A stretch of DNA of 64,000 nt from Pohlia nutans (lineage: Eukaryota; Streptophyta; Bryopsida; Bryales; Mniaceae), in assembly GCA_022496805.1 (NCBI GenBank), contig CM040101.1, forward strand, positions 30,295,529 to 30,359,528, given 5' to 3'. The translations under genes were made by a program, and so were the position numbers. This document shows, piece after piece, positions 47,394-59,011 of the stretch; position 1 is the stretch's first letter, and every line of letters starts with the position of its first letter. The notes beneath the pieces were generated by a model. It was given only the letters and a program-made list of their open reading frames with translations, was not told the DNA's origin and ran no database searches.

Positions 47394-47978
47394 CCCCTAA
47401 ACGTCCTCACCCCTCTCCAAATTCGGTAGTTTTGCAAAGATGCATCATAAAATGCAACGCAAAGTGATATTTTGAACTTGATGTATGAATAAAAGTTGTA
47501 CAAAATCAATTTTAGATTCTATCCATACGGTTAGAATTGCGATTGCTATCACCAATATTTTGTATAAAATTTGAAACTTGAAATTGAAAATTCTTTTGTA
47601 ATTTGATTACAAATAAGATATTAACAATTCGTACATAAAATTTGTTATGATTGATTGAAATGTAATAGTCTAAGTGTATTGATTTTTGGAGATTTTTTGG
47701 TTGCTTAATTTTATGCGTTGAATTTTTTAAGAACACTTTTACACTGAAATCTTCAAAATTTTTGGTGAATCACTACAACATGAAATGAGGCATAGAAATT
47801 TCACAAATTATCCCCTTTCTAATCGGATCACAAGTGCACGAAGCTAACTTCACATTAAAAAAATATATTAAAAAATATATTAAAAAATCCACCCTGCAAA
47901 AAGTCAATGACGGATGAGAAATGTGAGTTTTATTCGTCCATCGTCCACATTCTGGACGGTTGGACGTTTAGGGGTTAA
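47390..47978. mobile_element. TTAA-flanked MITE, 589 bp
   Basis: A perfect 17-bp inverted repeat TTAACCCCTAAACGTCC at both ends. It is the best preserved copy of the common subfamily together with 60991-61565. Confidence 0.88.
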
Positions 47979-48136
47979 CTCAGTCCGACTGAGAGGTTTC
48001 TTTTTATGTGTGCACTGTAGCAGTACACCATGCAGGCAATGGAGGAGCCTTTGTGATCGTGCTACTACATTGGTGTTTGACTCCAAGAATTGAAACCAGA
48101 AAATAAAACCTTGGTCAGTCAAAATAGTATTAATCC

Positions 48137-48608
48137 TTAACCCCTAAATGACATAGGGGTCTCCATTGAAAAACTGGGTCTCTTTTGAGCCGAATTCTTT
48201 GAGGTCCCTGATTTTGCCACAAATGATATGATTTTGTAAAGTAACTGTAGAATCTTCTAAAGCTTCTTGGAAGGAGGTGAACCTGAAAATTTGAAGCCAT
48301 TCCATCATACAGATCGTCAAATTATGAGGTTCAAATTTGAGATTTATGTAAATTCACCTTCCTGAAATTACAGGCAACCCTCTTTCTTTTGCATGTGGGT
48401 GAAAAATAAAAAACGATTTGCCTTGGCACTCTTGGGATTTTACAGCACACTGAATTAAGATTCACAATAGTCACCACTTTTTTGCAACAAATGATGAAGA
48501 GAGTCTGAATCCTTGTAAAGAGTCAAGCTTATGTGATGAGACTGAAACTTCAGCCCTTGGAATCTAGGCAGCGACCACAAAATGGTCGCTAGGTTGTTTA
48601 GGGGTTAA
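48137..48608. mobile_element. TTAA-flanked MITE, 472 bp
   Basis: Starts TTAACCCCTAAATGAC and ends TTGTTTAGGGGTTAA, with a TGGTCGC-like hairpin near its right end. The interior differs from the other subfamilies. Confidence 0.7.
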
Positions 48609-48717
48609 ACGTCAAGGAGGTCAAGCCGGACCGTAGCTCGAAGAAATATTAGCTATAATTTTAGGGCAGGCATCCCCCATTTGCGGCCCTCCTTAATATC
48701 GGACAACATTTAGTTTG

Positions 48718-49035
48718 TATTGAAGGTTAGATTAGAATGCCAAAGCCTCACACAAACACTTGGAATGCATAGGAAAGAGATGATCTTTACTCATGGGCTG
48801 CCCCTCTTAAGTAGCACACCCAAGGGAGTCCCCTTGGCAAACCATATGGGACATCAGCCCATACTCCACTCCTAGTACACTAGGATCAGCCCATATCACT
48901 TGGGAGACCCAATTCTCATTACTTCTAACTAGTACCACTTCTTTAGTTGCTAGTCTAGCTCATTCGCATCATCTACTCAAGCTAATGCGCATGGCTATGA
49001 GCAACTTCAGCCCACGCAATCATCCTACTTCAACA
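48718..49035 (-). repeat. Copia 3' LTR
   Basis: 318 bp. On the minus strand it begins TGTTGAAG and ends CTTCAATA; the expected final CA is TA, and the other LTR has the same variant. The last few pol codons extend into this LTR. Confidence 0.95.
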
Positions 49036-52000
49036 CTCCCACTTTGCAAATAGCCAAAGCCTTCGAGCCCAAATGCCACCACTAGTCTTTGATGTCGATC
49101 TCTCGCAAGAGCCTTTGTGAGGACGTCCGCCACCATGTGCTCCGTTGGACAATACTTCAACTCTATCACCTTCATCTCTAACTTCTCTCGAATGAAGTGA
49201 TATTGCACATCAATGTGCTTTGTACGTGAGTGATGCGTTGGATTCTTCGCCAATGACATACTCCCTTGGTTGTCACACATGATTGTTGTAGCCTCCTCTT
49301 GAGTGCATCTCACATCCGCCATTAGTTGCCTCAACCAAATGGCCTCCTTCGTACCGTGGCTCGTCACCATGTACTCCGCCTCAACCGTTGACGTGGCCGT
49401 GGTTTGTTGGCGCTTGCTATTCCATGAAACGGCCCCCGATCCAACTTTGAACATGTACCCCGTGGTGGATCTACGATCATTGGTATCACCCGCATAATCC
49501 GCATCACAATACCCACTCAACACAATGTTGTCACCTCCAAGACACAACCTCACATCACTTGTGCCTTTCAAGTACCGCATGATCCTCTTGACCGCAACCC
49601 AATGACTTGAACCCGGTCTTGCCATGTGTTGACTCACAACGCTGATTGGATACGCAAGGTCCGGCCTTGTTGCAATCATTGCATACATCAATGACCCTAC
49701 AGCTTGCTTGTATGGCACATCCACCATAGATTGAGCCTCTAATGCATACTCCTCATCGGTGAGTTTCACGAGTTTGGAATTCACATCCAATGGAGTGCCA
49801 ACCGGTTTGCAATCCTCCATGCCAAAGCGTTTGAGAACATCCATAACATACTTGCTTTGATTCATTGTTATGGTGCTGTTGCTCTATCTCGCACAAACTC
49901 AACTCCTAAACAAAAGTGCAACCCACCGAGATCACTCATCTCGTACTCGTTCTCAAGCATTGCCTTCAATGCCTTCAAAGAGCTCATACAACTTGCAAAG
50001 ATGATCAAATCATCCACATATATGATCACGATGACCACATGTTGCCCCTTTTGCATGAAATACAAGCTGTGATCAGCGATGCTCCTTGTGAACCCGATAT
50101 GAACAAGAAACGTGTCAATCTTTTGATACCATGCGCGTGGAGATTGCTTCAACCCATACAATGACTTGTTCAACTTGCAAACAAGGTTCTCATTACCTCG
50201 TTGCACAAATCCTTCGGGTTGTACCATGTAGATGTCCTCGTCCAACTCGCCGTTCAAGAACGCCGTCTTCACATCCATTTGATGCATTTCCAAATCCATG
50301 GCAGCCCCGATGGCCAAAATGCATCGAATAGTGGTGAATTTCGCCACCGGTGCAAAGGTCTCATGAAAATCAACACCTTCGATTTGTGAAAAGCCCTTTG
50401 CCACCAATCTTGCCTTATAACGAACCACATCACCCGTTGCATCTCTCTTTGCACGAAATACCCACTTACAACCGATAGCGTTGCGATTCTTGGGGAGGGG
50501 AGTCAATTCCCAAGTGCCATTGTCCATCAACGATTTGTACTCCTCTTGCATGGCTTGCTCCCACTTGTTTGCATCATCACAACTCAACGCTTCACGAATC
50601 GTCAATGGAGCATCTAAAAGTGCAACGTTTGCATGCTCCTCCTCACCTTGAGGGAGAATATGATTCTTCCACCACTCGCCAAGTGGTCTACGATTTCTCT
50701 CTGGATAACGACGATCGCTCGAGGATGCATTGTCTTCAACCGCCGTTGCTTGTGCCTTTTTCTCGCCATTCTTCGTCTTCAAAGGTCGCTCCTCAATATG
50801 TTCCTCATCACCACCATCTTCGTCATCTTCGTCTTCATCAACAATATCAATAACTGGAGATTTGGAAGATTGGTCCACAATCGCTGATTTATCGCCACTT
50901 CTCCCACTTGGACCATCGTCCAAATTGTCTTCAACCTTGGAGTTCTCGCAAAATGTCACATCACGAGCTCGAATGATCTTCTTGGTCTCGAGCGACATGA
51001 GCCTGTACGCCTTGGTACCTTCACAATATCCAAGAAACACACATTTTGTTGCCTTGGCCTCAAGTTTGGTTCTTTGAGAATCGGGTACCTTTGCAAATGC
51101 GATGCATCCAAATGTGCGCATGTGCTCCACGTGGGGTGGCCTCCCACTCCACGCTTGCTCTGGTGTCATGTTTTGAACCGCACTCGTCGGGCATCGGTTG
51201 CGTGTGTACACCGCAGTCACCACCGCTTCCGCCCAAAGGTCCAAACCCAAATTTTGTGCATGCAACATACTCCTTGCCATTTCCACAATTGTTCGATTTG
51301 CACGCTCTGCAACTCCGTTTTGTTGTGGTGTATATGGCGTTGTCGTTTGTCTAGCAATGCCTTCTTTCTTCAATAACTCTCCAAATTGGTTGGAGAAGAA
51401 CTCGCCGCCATTATCCGATCGAAACACCTTGGTCTTGTGCTCGGATTGCTTCTCAACCAACGCCTTGAACTCTTTGAACTTCTCAAAACACTCGCTCTTT
51501 GCTTTGATTGGATACAACCATATCTTCGTCGAAAAACCATCAATGAACGTCACAAAATACTTGCAACCCCCCATAGACGTGGTCTTCATTGGACCACACA
51601 CGTCGGAATGCACAATCTCAAGAACCTTGGTTGCACGAGTTGCCCCATCAACTGGAAACGGTGAGCGTTGTTGCTTGCCTTCAATACAACCCTCACATGT
51701 GAATGAACTAGGTGCGACGTGTGATTGTGCAAGATCCATGCCACTTACCATTCCACGCAGTGCTTTCACACTCTTGACATTCAAATACCCGAGACGACGA
51801 TGCCACAACGCCAACTTGTCTTCGTTTGAACTCGATTGCACCAACGTTGCCGATTCCGCCGCGTGCATCTTGGAAAACTTGATTTGGTACAAGCTGTTGA
51901 CTTCGTGTATAATGGCCACCTCCTCACGACTTGGAGACAACACAAAACACCCTTGGTCGCTAAATTCCACTTGCAAATGCTTCATCACCAAATGTCGCAC

Positions 52001-53092
52001 CGATAAAAGATTTGCCTTCAACTTGGGAACGTGGAGGACATCATGGATGGTAATTGTCTTCACACGACCCTTCACCTCGGTGTCTACGACGATGGATCCT
52101 TTACCCACGGCTTGAAGAACCGTATCATCACCCAAAATGACATTCTTTGGAGATATGACGTGATATGATTGGAAACAACTCCTAATGGGCGCCATGTGAC
52201 TAGAGGCTCCCGAATCAACAATCCAATCGATCACACTACCATTGCATGACACGTCACTTGCCATCATTGCATACTCGTCCCCGTCATCACTACAAGAAGA
52301 GACGCTAGTCATAAATGCGTACTCATCACCTGCATCGTTGACCTTTGTATTGTTGGCACTTTCCTCTCTCTTGCGTTTGTAGCAAAATTTTGCCAAGTGG
52401 CCCTTCTTACCGCAATAGTAGCATACCTTGTCTGTAGAGCTCCCACTGGCACCGCTCTTGGATTGCTTCGCCATAAGCGCCGCGCTATCGCCACGAGTCT
52501 CGTTCTCTTTGCGCCGCGAGAGTTCATGCAACAACCGTGATGTCACATAATCAAGAGTGAGCTCGCTAATGGGCCTACTCTCCATAGCAACGATAAGATA
52601 CTCGTACGACGGCGGCAAACTCTCGAGGAGCGTCATAACGATATCACCGTCGGTAATGTTGACGTCTGCGCCGTTGAGCTGATCCGCAAGAGCCTTGACT
52701 TTGTTGATGTGCGCCAACATGTCGTCGTTTTCTTCCATCTTGATGGTGAAAAACTTGCGCCTCAAAAACAAGATATTGACCAAGCTCTTTGCCTCATGAA
52801 TATTGCAAAGCTTGGCCCATGCCTCGGCGGGAGTCTTGCACGACCGAATATGAGAAAGCTGGGAATCAGAAAGATTAAGAGCCAAAATCGCAAAGGCCTT
52901 TTTCTCTCGCCGAGTGTACGCAGTTCGTACCCTAGCCTCGGCGTCGGACGAAGGCGGTTCCTCACTACCCTCAACTATCTCCCACAATTCTTTTTCGGCC
53001 ATGACCATTTCCATCTTGAATTTCCACAAGTGAAAGTTGACGCCATCGAACTTGTCTACAACCTTAGCACCTTCACCCTCAAATGTAGCCAT
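49020..53092 (-). pseudogene. Copia gag-pol polyprotein with one frameshift
   Basis: Encodes all proteins for retrotransposition. From ATG 53092: gag (residues about 1-225, FDGVNFHLWKFKME start), zinc knuckle CYYCGKKGHLAKFC, aspartic protease WIVDSGASSH, integrase zinc-binding region LWHRRLGYLN..CEGC, integrase core with Asp in HSDVCGP, Asp in FRSDNGGEF and Glu of NGVAERANRT, reverse transcriptase with YVDDLIIF, and RNase H with CDADYAG, STVEAEYM and CDNQG. The total of about 1350 residues is normal for copia. The frame is open except near 49868-49877, where a one-base loss shifts the frame shortly after the RT motif (FVRDRAT) and creates a stop; the rest continues in another frame from MNQSKYVMDVL to 49020. 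With near-identical LTRs the lesion must be recent, or could be an assembly error. Confidence 0.95.
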
Positions 53093-53129
53093 ATCCTTGA
53101 TTGAAGGACGTACGCTCACAAAATTCAGC

Positions 53130-54066
53130 CCCTAGAAAGCTAAGAAAAATTGTTTTTATGATTTTTTGACAATTTTGTGATTTGTGAGGCAAATTGCACA
53201 CGTACGTGCTTCTAATGCCTCCAAACTAATTCCAAACACTAAATCATCACCTTTGTGCTACACATCAACCTCACAACACTCAATCGTGATGGTTCTTAGT
53301 GAATTTGCACAAGATCATACCACAACACCCTAACTAGGAGAATTGCGCACTCGTTGGCTCAAATCCACTCAAATCAGCACCCTTGTGCTTCACAACACGT
53401 AATGCACCGTATGGACACCCTTGTGCCTTCCAAGGACTCTAAATCAATGCAAATTCAGCCCCTTCAAGTCCTAATTGCATTGAAATTCATCAAATCAGCC
53501 CCGTTGTGCATTCACTAACCCAAACTCTAATTTTGAGCACTCCAAGGGCATAACTCACATTCCAAACCCTTGTGCAAGAATTGCAATACCAAAATCAGAT
53601 TGTAGACTCACCCCAAGAGCCTCAAAGCATAAAAGTGCCTTGCAACAACACAAGTGCACAAATTGAGCACAAATTGAGCACAAATTGAGCTAATAAGCTC
53701 CAATAAGCTCCAATAAGCTCCAATAAGCTCCAATATACTCCAACAAGCACCAATAAGCTCCAAAGCTCCAATTCAGCCCTTGTAGATGTGTATAAACTCC
53801 AAAGGTGCTCCAAAGTGCTCCAAAAGCTCCAAATCAACAAATGATAGCTCCAAAGTGCGAATTCAGCCCTCCAACACGTAGATCAAAGGTAGGAAGATTG
53901 TAATACCTCCCAATGTCAAAATCAGCCCACCAAAGCTCGAATTCAGCCCTCCAAAGTTCCAAATCAGCGCTCCAATACTCCAAAATCAGCGCTCCAACGC
54001 ACGACCTCCACACAATGAGCAATCTAATCTTTGACTCACGCAAAACACATGAGTGGGCCCATAACC
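53130..54066 (-). other. Copia 5' leader with tandem AGCTCCAAT repeats
   Basis: Between the 5' LTR and gag lie about 940 non-coding bases. Plus-strand CTCCAATAAG decamers are tandem at 53696-53765, with looser CTCCAAAG repeats to 53990 and CAGCCC-spaced blocks. Such leaders may carry packaging signals; no function is shown. Confidence 0.7.
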
Positions 54067-54384
54067 TATTGAAGGTTAGATTAGAATGCCAAAGCCTCAC
54101 ACAAACACTTGGAATGCATAGGAAAGAGATGATCTTTACTCATGGGCTGCCCCTCTTAAGTAGCACACCCAAGGGAGTCCCCTTGGCAAACCATATGGGA
54201 CATCAGCCCATACTCCACTCCTAGTACACTAGGATCAGCCCATATCACTTGGGAGACCCAATTCTCATTACTTCTAACTAGTACCACTTCTCTAGTTGCT
54301 AGTCTAGCTCATTCGCATCATCTACTCTAGCTAATGCGCATGGCTATGAGCAACTTCAGCCCACGCAATCATCCTACTTCAACA
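54067..54384 (-). repeat. Copia 5' LTR
   Basis: 318 bp, differing from the 3' LTR at two sites (CTCTAG for CTTTAG, and CTCTAG for CTCAAG). It should contain the promoter; no TATA box was assigned. Confidence 0.95.
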
Positions 54385-54490
54385 GTTTGGGCGTGGGCCT
54401 GACGAGCTGGTCCACACACATGTGGATTATTCGTACAATGCCCATTGTGCTTCCGCCACATGTCCAAACAACAAGGCTTTTGAATTAAAT

Positions 54491-55271
54491 CACTAGCAGA
54501 AATCTTGTCCAATGGGTTCTGTCTTTAATGATTAAATGTCTGTTGTGATATGTTTTTAGTGACTCAAAATAGATTTTGAGTCACTAAAGACATGTCACAA
54601 GGGACATATAGTCATTAAAGACATGGGTGAAAGCACGAAAAAGTGTACCACCTCTAACTATTATGACCATTCAACAATGCAGGGTTCAAAAATACATTAT
54701 AAATTTGAATTTTGTAAAAATATAAATAACAATGAAATAAAACACCTGTTGTTTTATAAAGTCTACCAAAAAAATTTGAGAAAACGATCTTCAATAAGTA
54801 GTTATAAATTTTTTATTGACGTAGAAGTGACCAAAATTGAAAAAGTAGTTACGTACAATCAACAAAGTTGATATAAAACAAGCAAAATGTATATCAAAAC
54901 ATATTTTTTTCTACTTTATTTTTAGACAAGGACCTCAATTCTATCATTATCTCAAAGGTCATAAAAATTATATTTATGTTGAGTGTATTTAAGGCCATCA
55001 ATTTTGCAACCGAGATTGGATTTAGGCATTCATTTTCAAACACTACTTTTTGTAAACGTTTTTGAAGATTTTGTTCTGAAAATTTGGGTTCAAGTACCTA
55101 TAAGAACTCTAGAGGGCTTCATGAAATTAAAACCAAAATACAATATATTTTGATATAAATTTATGGCCTTTGACCAAAACAATTATGATTTTAGTATAGC
55201 AAACTAACTTTTTGGTACAGTTTTTCGTGCTTTCACCCACATGTCCCATTAAACAAGATTTCTACTAGTGA
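54491..55271. mobile_element. CACTA-type non-autonomous element, 781 bp
   Basis: Ends CACTAGCAGAAATCTTG and complement CACTAGTAGAAATCTTG, 3-bp duplication AAT at 54488-54490 and 55272-55274. A second, inner inverted repeat (GGTGAAAGCACGAAAAA at about 54627 and its complement at about 55222) and a perfect hairpin of 16-bp arms around 54556-54592 (TTTAGTGACTCAAAAT) lie inside. Non-coding. Confidence 0.9.
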
Positions 55272-55274
55272 ATT

Positions 55275-56503
55275 GGAATCTTGCAGAGCTTTTGAAGACC
55301 TCGTGTTTGCTGTCTCCACCCACCCAATTTTGTGCCCATGAAAGCGTGTGTGCCCCAACTAAACCAAAAGAACTCCAAGAAAAGTGCCCCTTCTCCACTT
55401 GATGATTCATCTCATTCACAGCGCAAATGTGGTCTTGTTCCATCCACACATTCAAAGAATATACACAGGTGGGGCATTCTATAGGACTTTTGTGCACTAC
55501 GTGCGGTGGAGGGATAATTGTTTAAGGGCTATTTACTTCCAAGGGACCAAGGCACAAATTAAAGGTTCTTTATAATTACTTAATTTTGTAAAATGGCCCA
55601 TTTTTTTTGCACCCTACCATTATTTATATTGTCCACGTCACTGCAATTTTTTGTAGTCTATATTCCTTTTAAGTAATAAAAGTTAATTTGTAAGTATCAT
55701 GAACGCAAAAGTATGAAACAACGAGCAAAAACCATACATTCCTTAAAATGAAAGATTGCAAACACATGTGTATTATTAACTAGATCACACAAGTAATTAA
55801 TTGTGATGATGAAGCATAAATCAAACAACTCATTCACCCTAGTTTGGAGATACACACCATAGAATCACATCACACATAGTTAAGAGATACACAATTAATC
55901 ATCACCATTACAGTAGGCAATAGCATTATCACCATTGAGAAGTAAGTAATAGCACCATTAAGCAATATCACCATTACAATAATATCATTAAACAATATCA
56001 CCATTACAGTAAGCAATAGCATTATCACTATTAAGCACAATCACTAGTACAGTAAGCAATAGCATAATCACCATTAAGAAGTAGACATTGTAGATTACAA
56101 TACAACTCCTAATGGGTCATTTGAAATTGAGCTCAAACATTCCAAATGAGAAATTGAAGTACAAAAGTGTGTACACAATACACATAATACAACATGAATA
56201 TGTCTTTCACCGGAAAAAAACACATACCAAGGAAACGATGAGAAACTAGGATTCCATATGCAAACGGTAGTCCATTACCTCGTATCATACAATTGTAAGT
56301 GGCAGTTTTACAACAATGAAATTGAAGCAATACAAATTGCATGCATATTCACAAACACAAGTGAACGTGTGTTTACAAACACAACAGCCGCTCCGTAAAA
56401 GTCTGCGCCCAAACACAAAAAAATCTGTAACGATTGCAACCATGCACAAGTCGTTTGCCTTTTCTACAAGCCTGTGCAGGTGAATACTAAGGAGGCAGAA
56501 AGG
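55275..56503. other. Intergenic DNA with CACCATTA repeat array
   Basis: About 55900-56090 holds degenerate repeats of AATAGCATTATCACCATTAAG. No gene recognised. Confidence 0.5.

Positions 56504-56536
<33 letters not shown>
56504..56536. repeat. Homopolymer A run, 33 bp
   Basis: An uninterrupted run of 33 A. It might be a retroposon tail on the plus strand, but no upstream retroposon body was recognised. Confidence 0.8.
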
Positions 56537-56539
<3 letters not shown>

Positions 56540-56631
56540 ATAACCCTAGGCATGACATAAATGTCCAATCATGCACTAAAACAAAAAAAACAAAAAAAAA
56601 CAATTGAACATCAAAATCTGAGAGTAGGGGT

Positions 56632-57050
56632 TACTTAGACTTCTACATTCTCTATGGCACCATCATCATGACAATGAACGTACTCTTGCGGCCAGCCCGA
56701 TCTGAGGTGCAGACGAATGGCGTAGAGGTCCATTACATCAAGGCTAGAAAATGGGCTTGTTCGAAGGCGGTTTAGCATTGGATGGTTCAACACCCACAAC
56801 TTCCGCAGCAGCTCCATGTGGGCGTCGAACCGTTGGATGATTGCTAGTCCTCGAGATGCACGCCGATGTGGAGGAAATGCAACGACATCTGCTTGTGCGA
56901 GTTGGAATGCAGCAAACTCTCCGGTGTTGCCTATGAATTCCTAGGCACAGTTGTTGATGATAGCCAAATGTGGGAGCAGCTTTAAATTCTTAGCACGCCC
57001 TCCATGGTCCACATCTTCACTTGAGTCGCCATCGTAAAAACAAAGTCGGC
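56632..57050 (-). pseudogene. Unrecognised protein-coding relic
   Basis: A minus-strand frame of about 140 codons with normal protein composition (DGDSSEDVDHGGRAKNL, then FPPHRRASRGLAIIQRFDAH and SLDVMDLYAIRLHLRSG, ending HDDGAIENVEV) contains one TAG at about 56941. It is GC-richer than its flanks. No family recognised. The adjacent 57050-57420 resembles a leader with CTAACCC and CCAAACCC runs. Confidence 0.45.
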
Positions 57051-57420
57051 CACCCCATATCCAAGTACAAACAGAATGATGTCCTCCCTCAAACCTCACG
57101 CTCTGCAAACCCTAACCCAAAACTGTAAACCCGATTATCCGACCCGTAATGAAAGCAAAACCCCAACAATGGATACCCTAAACCACTCCGCCCCTAAACC
57201 CAAACTCCAAATACAAAATTGTAATCCCTCCGATCGTGCGTACTGCTAAAACTCAGAAATTGCAAGAGATTGGAGAACAACCTCAAAAAAGCAGCTTCTA
57301 AAACACAGCAGATGTCCATCACGAAGAAGAAGAAACTCTAGCCATTTGCAAACAGACATGGAGAAAAAATGACGTGTTGCTCTCCCTTCCTTTTCATCCA
57401 TTTTTGGGCAGACGTAGAAC

Positions 57421-57796
57421 CCAATTTTCATTCATCCCCATGAAGCCTAAATCCATTTACAGATCTTACTAAACATACCTTCTAGAATCCTTATCTTCAG
57501 CCCCTTTATCAATTTTACAAAAAACTAATGGCCCACATTTTATACCTATCTACCTTACTTGTAATGGGATTGTCTACTTTTAATGAACCTTTCATTATTT
57601 GGAATTCCTTTATAATTTTAATTTCAAATGAATTTAATCCTCTTCTATAATATGCTGCACGTGGTTTTTAAAATGCACTAAGTGCCCCACCTGTGAGAAT
57701 ATAGGCTCGTAAGTCCACTACCTTTTGAATGGAACTCTTTTCACATGATTTGGTGCACTCTTTCTAAAGTTTGTGCTTTAAAGGTTAGTTTGTTCT
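57421..57796. other. Intergenic DNA, no gene seen
   Basis: No frame, RNA or repeat recognised. Confidence 0.45.
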
Positions 57797-59011
57797 TTAA
57801 TCCCTAAATGACTAGGACGATGCATTGTGTCCAAGAATAATTTCATTATTTTAGTAACTTATTTGGATTCCATAATTTTGACTCAATGTTAACTAAAGAA
57901 TTGTAAATGTCCGTTACGAGAACACAAAAATCCTTCAAGATTTGCAATTACGTTGATCAATCCACTGGGGAAAAACTAAAACTATCAAAACGGATTAGTA
58001 AACAAATTACCCAGGATATTGTATGGTAGGGGATCTTAATTTTGGGGAAGATTACGTGATTAAGGTCACTTCTGAAGTAGATTTTTATTATGGTTTGGTT
58101 CTTGATCCCTAAAATACCATGCTCATCCTTCAAATTTTATCACTTTCACGTGATGCTTTCAAGAAGATTGTTGTATCTCTTAATTGGAGTTCATGTGGAA
58201 GACTTCACCATTAAAGCTCAAAAAGGAATTAGTCGTGAGATTGTATATCAATTTTCGAGAACAATCTACCGTTTATATTACACGATTATAAGGTTTGATC
58301 ATGAGTTGTTTACTAAAACATTTGAGCAAAATCAACAAGTCATTGACTGCAAGCATTTTCATAAATTCTAGAACGATGGTTAGCATTTGAAATTTTAGGA
58401 GCATACAAAGATGTATTGTATCTAGATGCTGACAAAGAATGGAGTTCTAAAAATAAATACAACAAAAATGATTGATTCTCAAAGATTTATGTTTCGGTGA
58501 AGTGACTTGTTGGTGACTCGTTCAACGGGTGTTTGTGATTGTTATTAATTGTTGCATTGCATAAAATGTGTAAAGATTTCAAAAATATTCCAAAATATTC
58601 CAAAATAATGTAAATACATAAAATATTCCAAAGATTCCAAACAAATTCCTTTAAAAATATATTTACACATATTCCGCAATTATTATATAGTGCTAATGAT
58701 GCAATAATGGCACATGTTTTACATATTGTACACTTTTTTTTTTGACAAATGTGAAGTCCTAGTGTGAAAACGCTGTCAAGGTTATCAACCTTCCTAACTA
58801 CCATATCCCAAGTTCACCTGCGTTGATGATTTAGTTTTTTCCGGATGGATCAATCAATGAAATTGCAATCTTGAAGGATTTTTGTGTTCTTGTAATGGAC
58901 ATTTACAATTCTTTAGTTAACATTGAGTTAAAATTATAGATCCATATAAGTTATTAAAGTAATGAAATTATTCTTGGACACAATGCGTCCACTTGGTCCT
59001 TTAGGGGTTGA
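57797..59011. mobile_element. TTAA-type element with long inverted repeats, 1215 bp
   Basis: Starts TTAATCCCTAAATGAC and ends TTGGTCCTTTAGGGGTTGA (the right TTAA is mutated). About 185 bp at each end are imperfect inverted repeats (57797-57983 and 58826-59011; landmark AAGAATAATTTCATTATTT). The centre 58102-58825 is a separate repeat unit also found inverted at 61985-62488, so this is probably a nested pair. Confidence 0.72.

Larger units (their letters stand above)
48718..54384 (-). mobile_element. Ty1/copia LTR retrotransposon, 5667 bp
   Basis: Two 318-bp LTRs (48718-49035 and 54067-54384) differ at only two positions. A 5-bp duplication GTTTG lies directly outside (48713-48717 and 54385-54389). 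The gag-pol gene is on the minus strand with domain order protease-integrase-RT-RNase H, which defines copia. A purine-rich tract GCAAAGTGGGAG abuts the 3' LTR (49036-49047, minus strand). The primer-binding site after the 5' LTR is not the canonical initiator-Met sequence. Confidence 0.97.

Noticed and set aside
50201..53104. Many plus-strand open frames, including one of 305 codons
   Set aside because: Antisense shadows of copia gag-pol; no plant or transposon domain.
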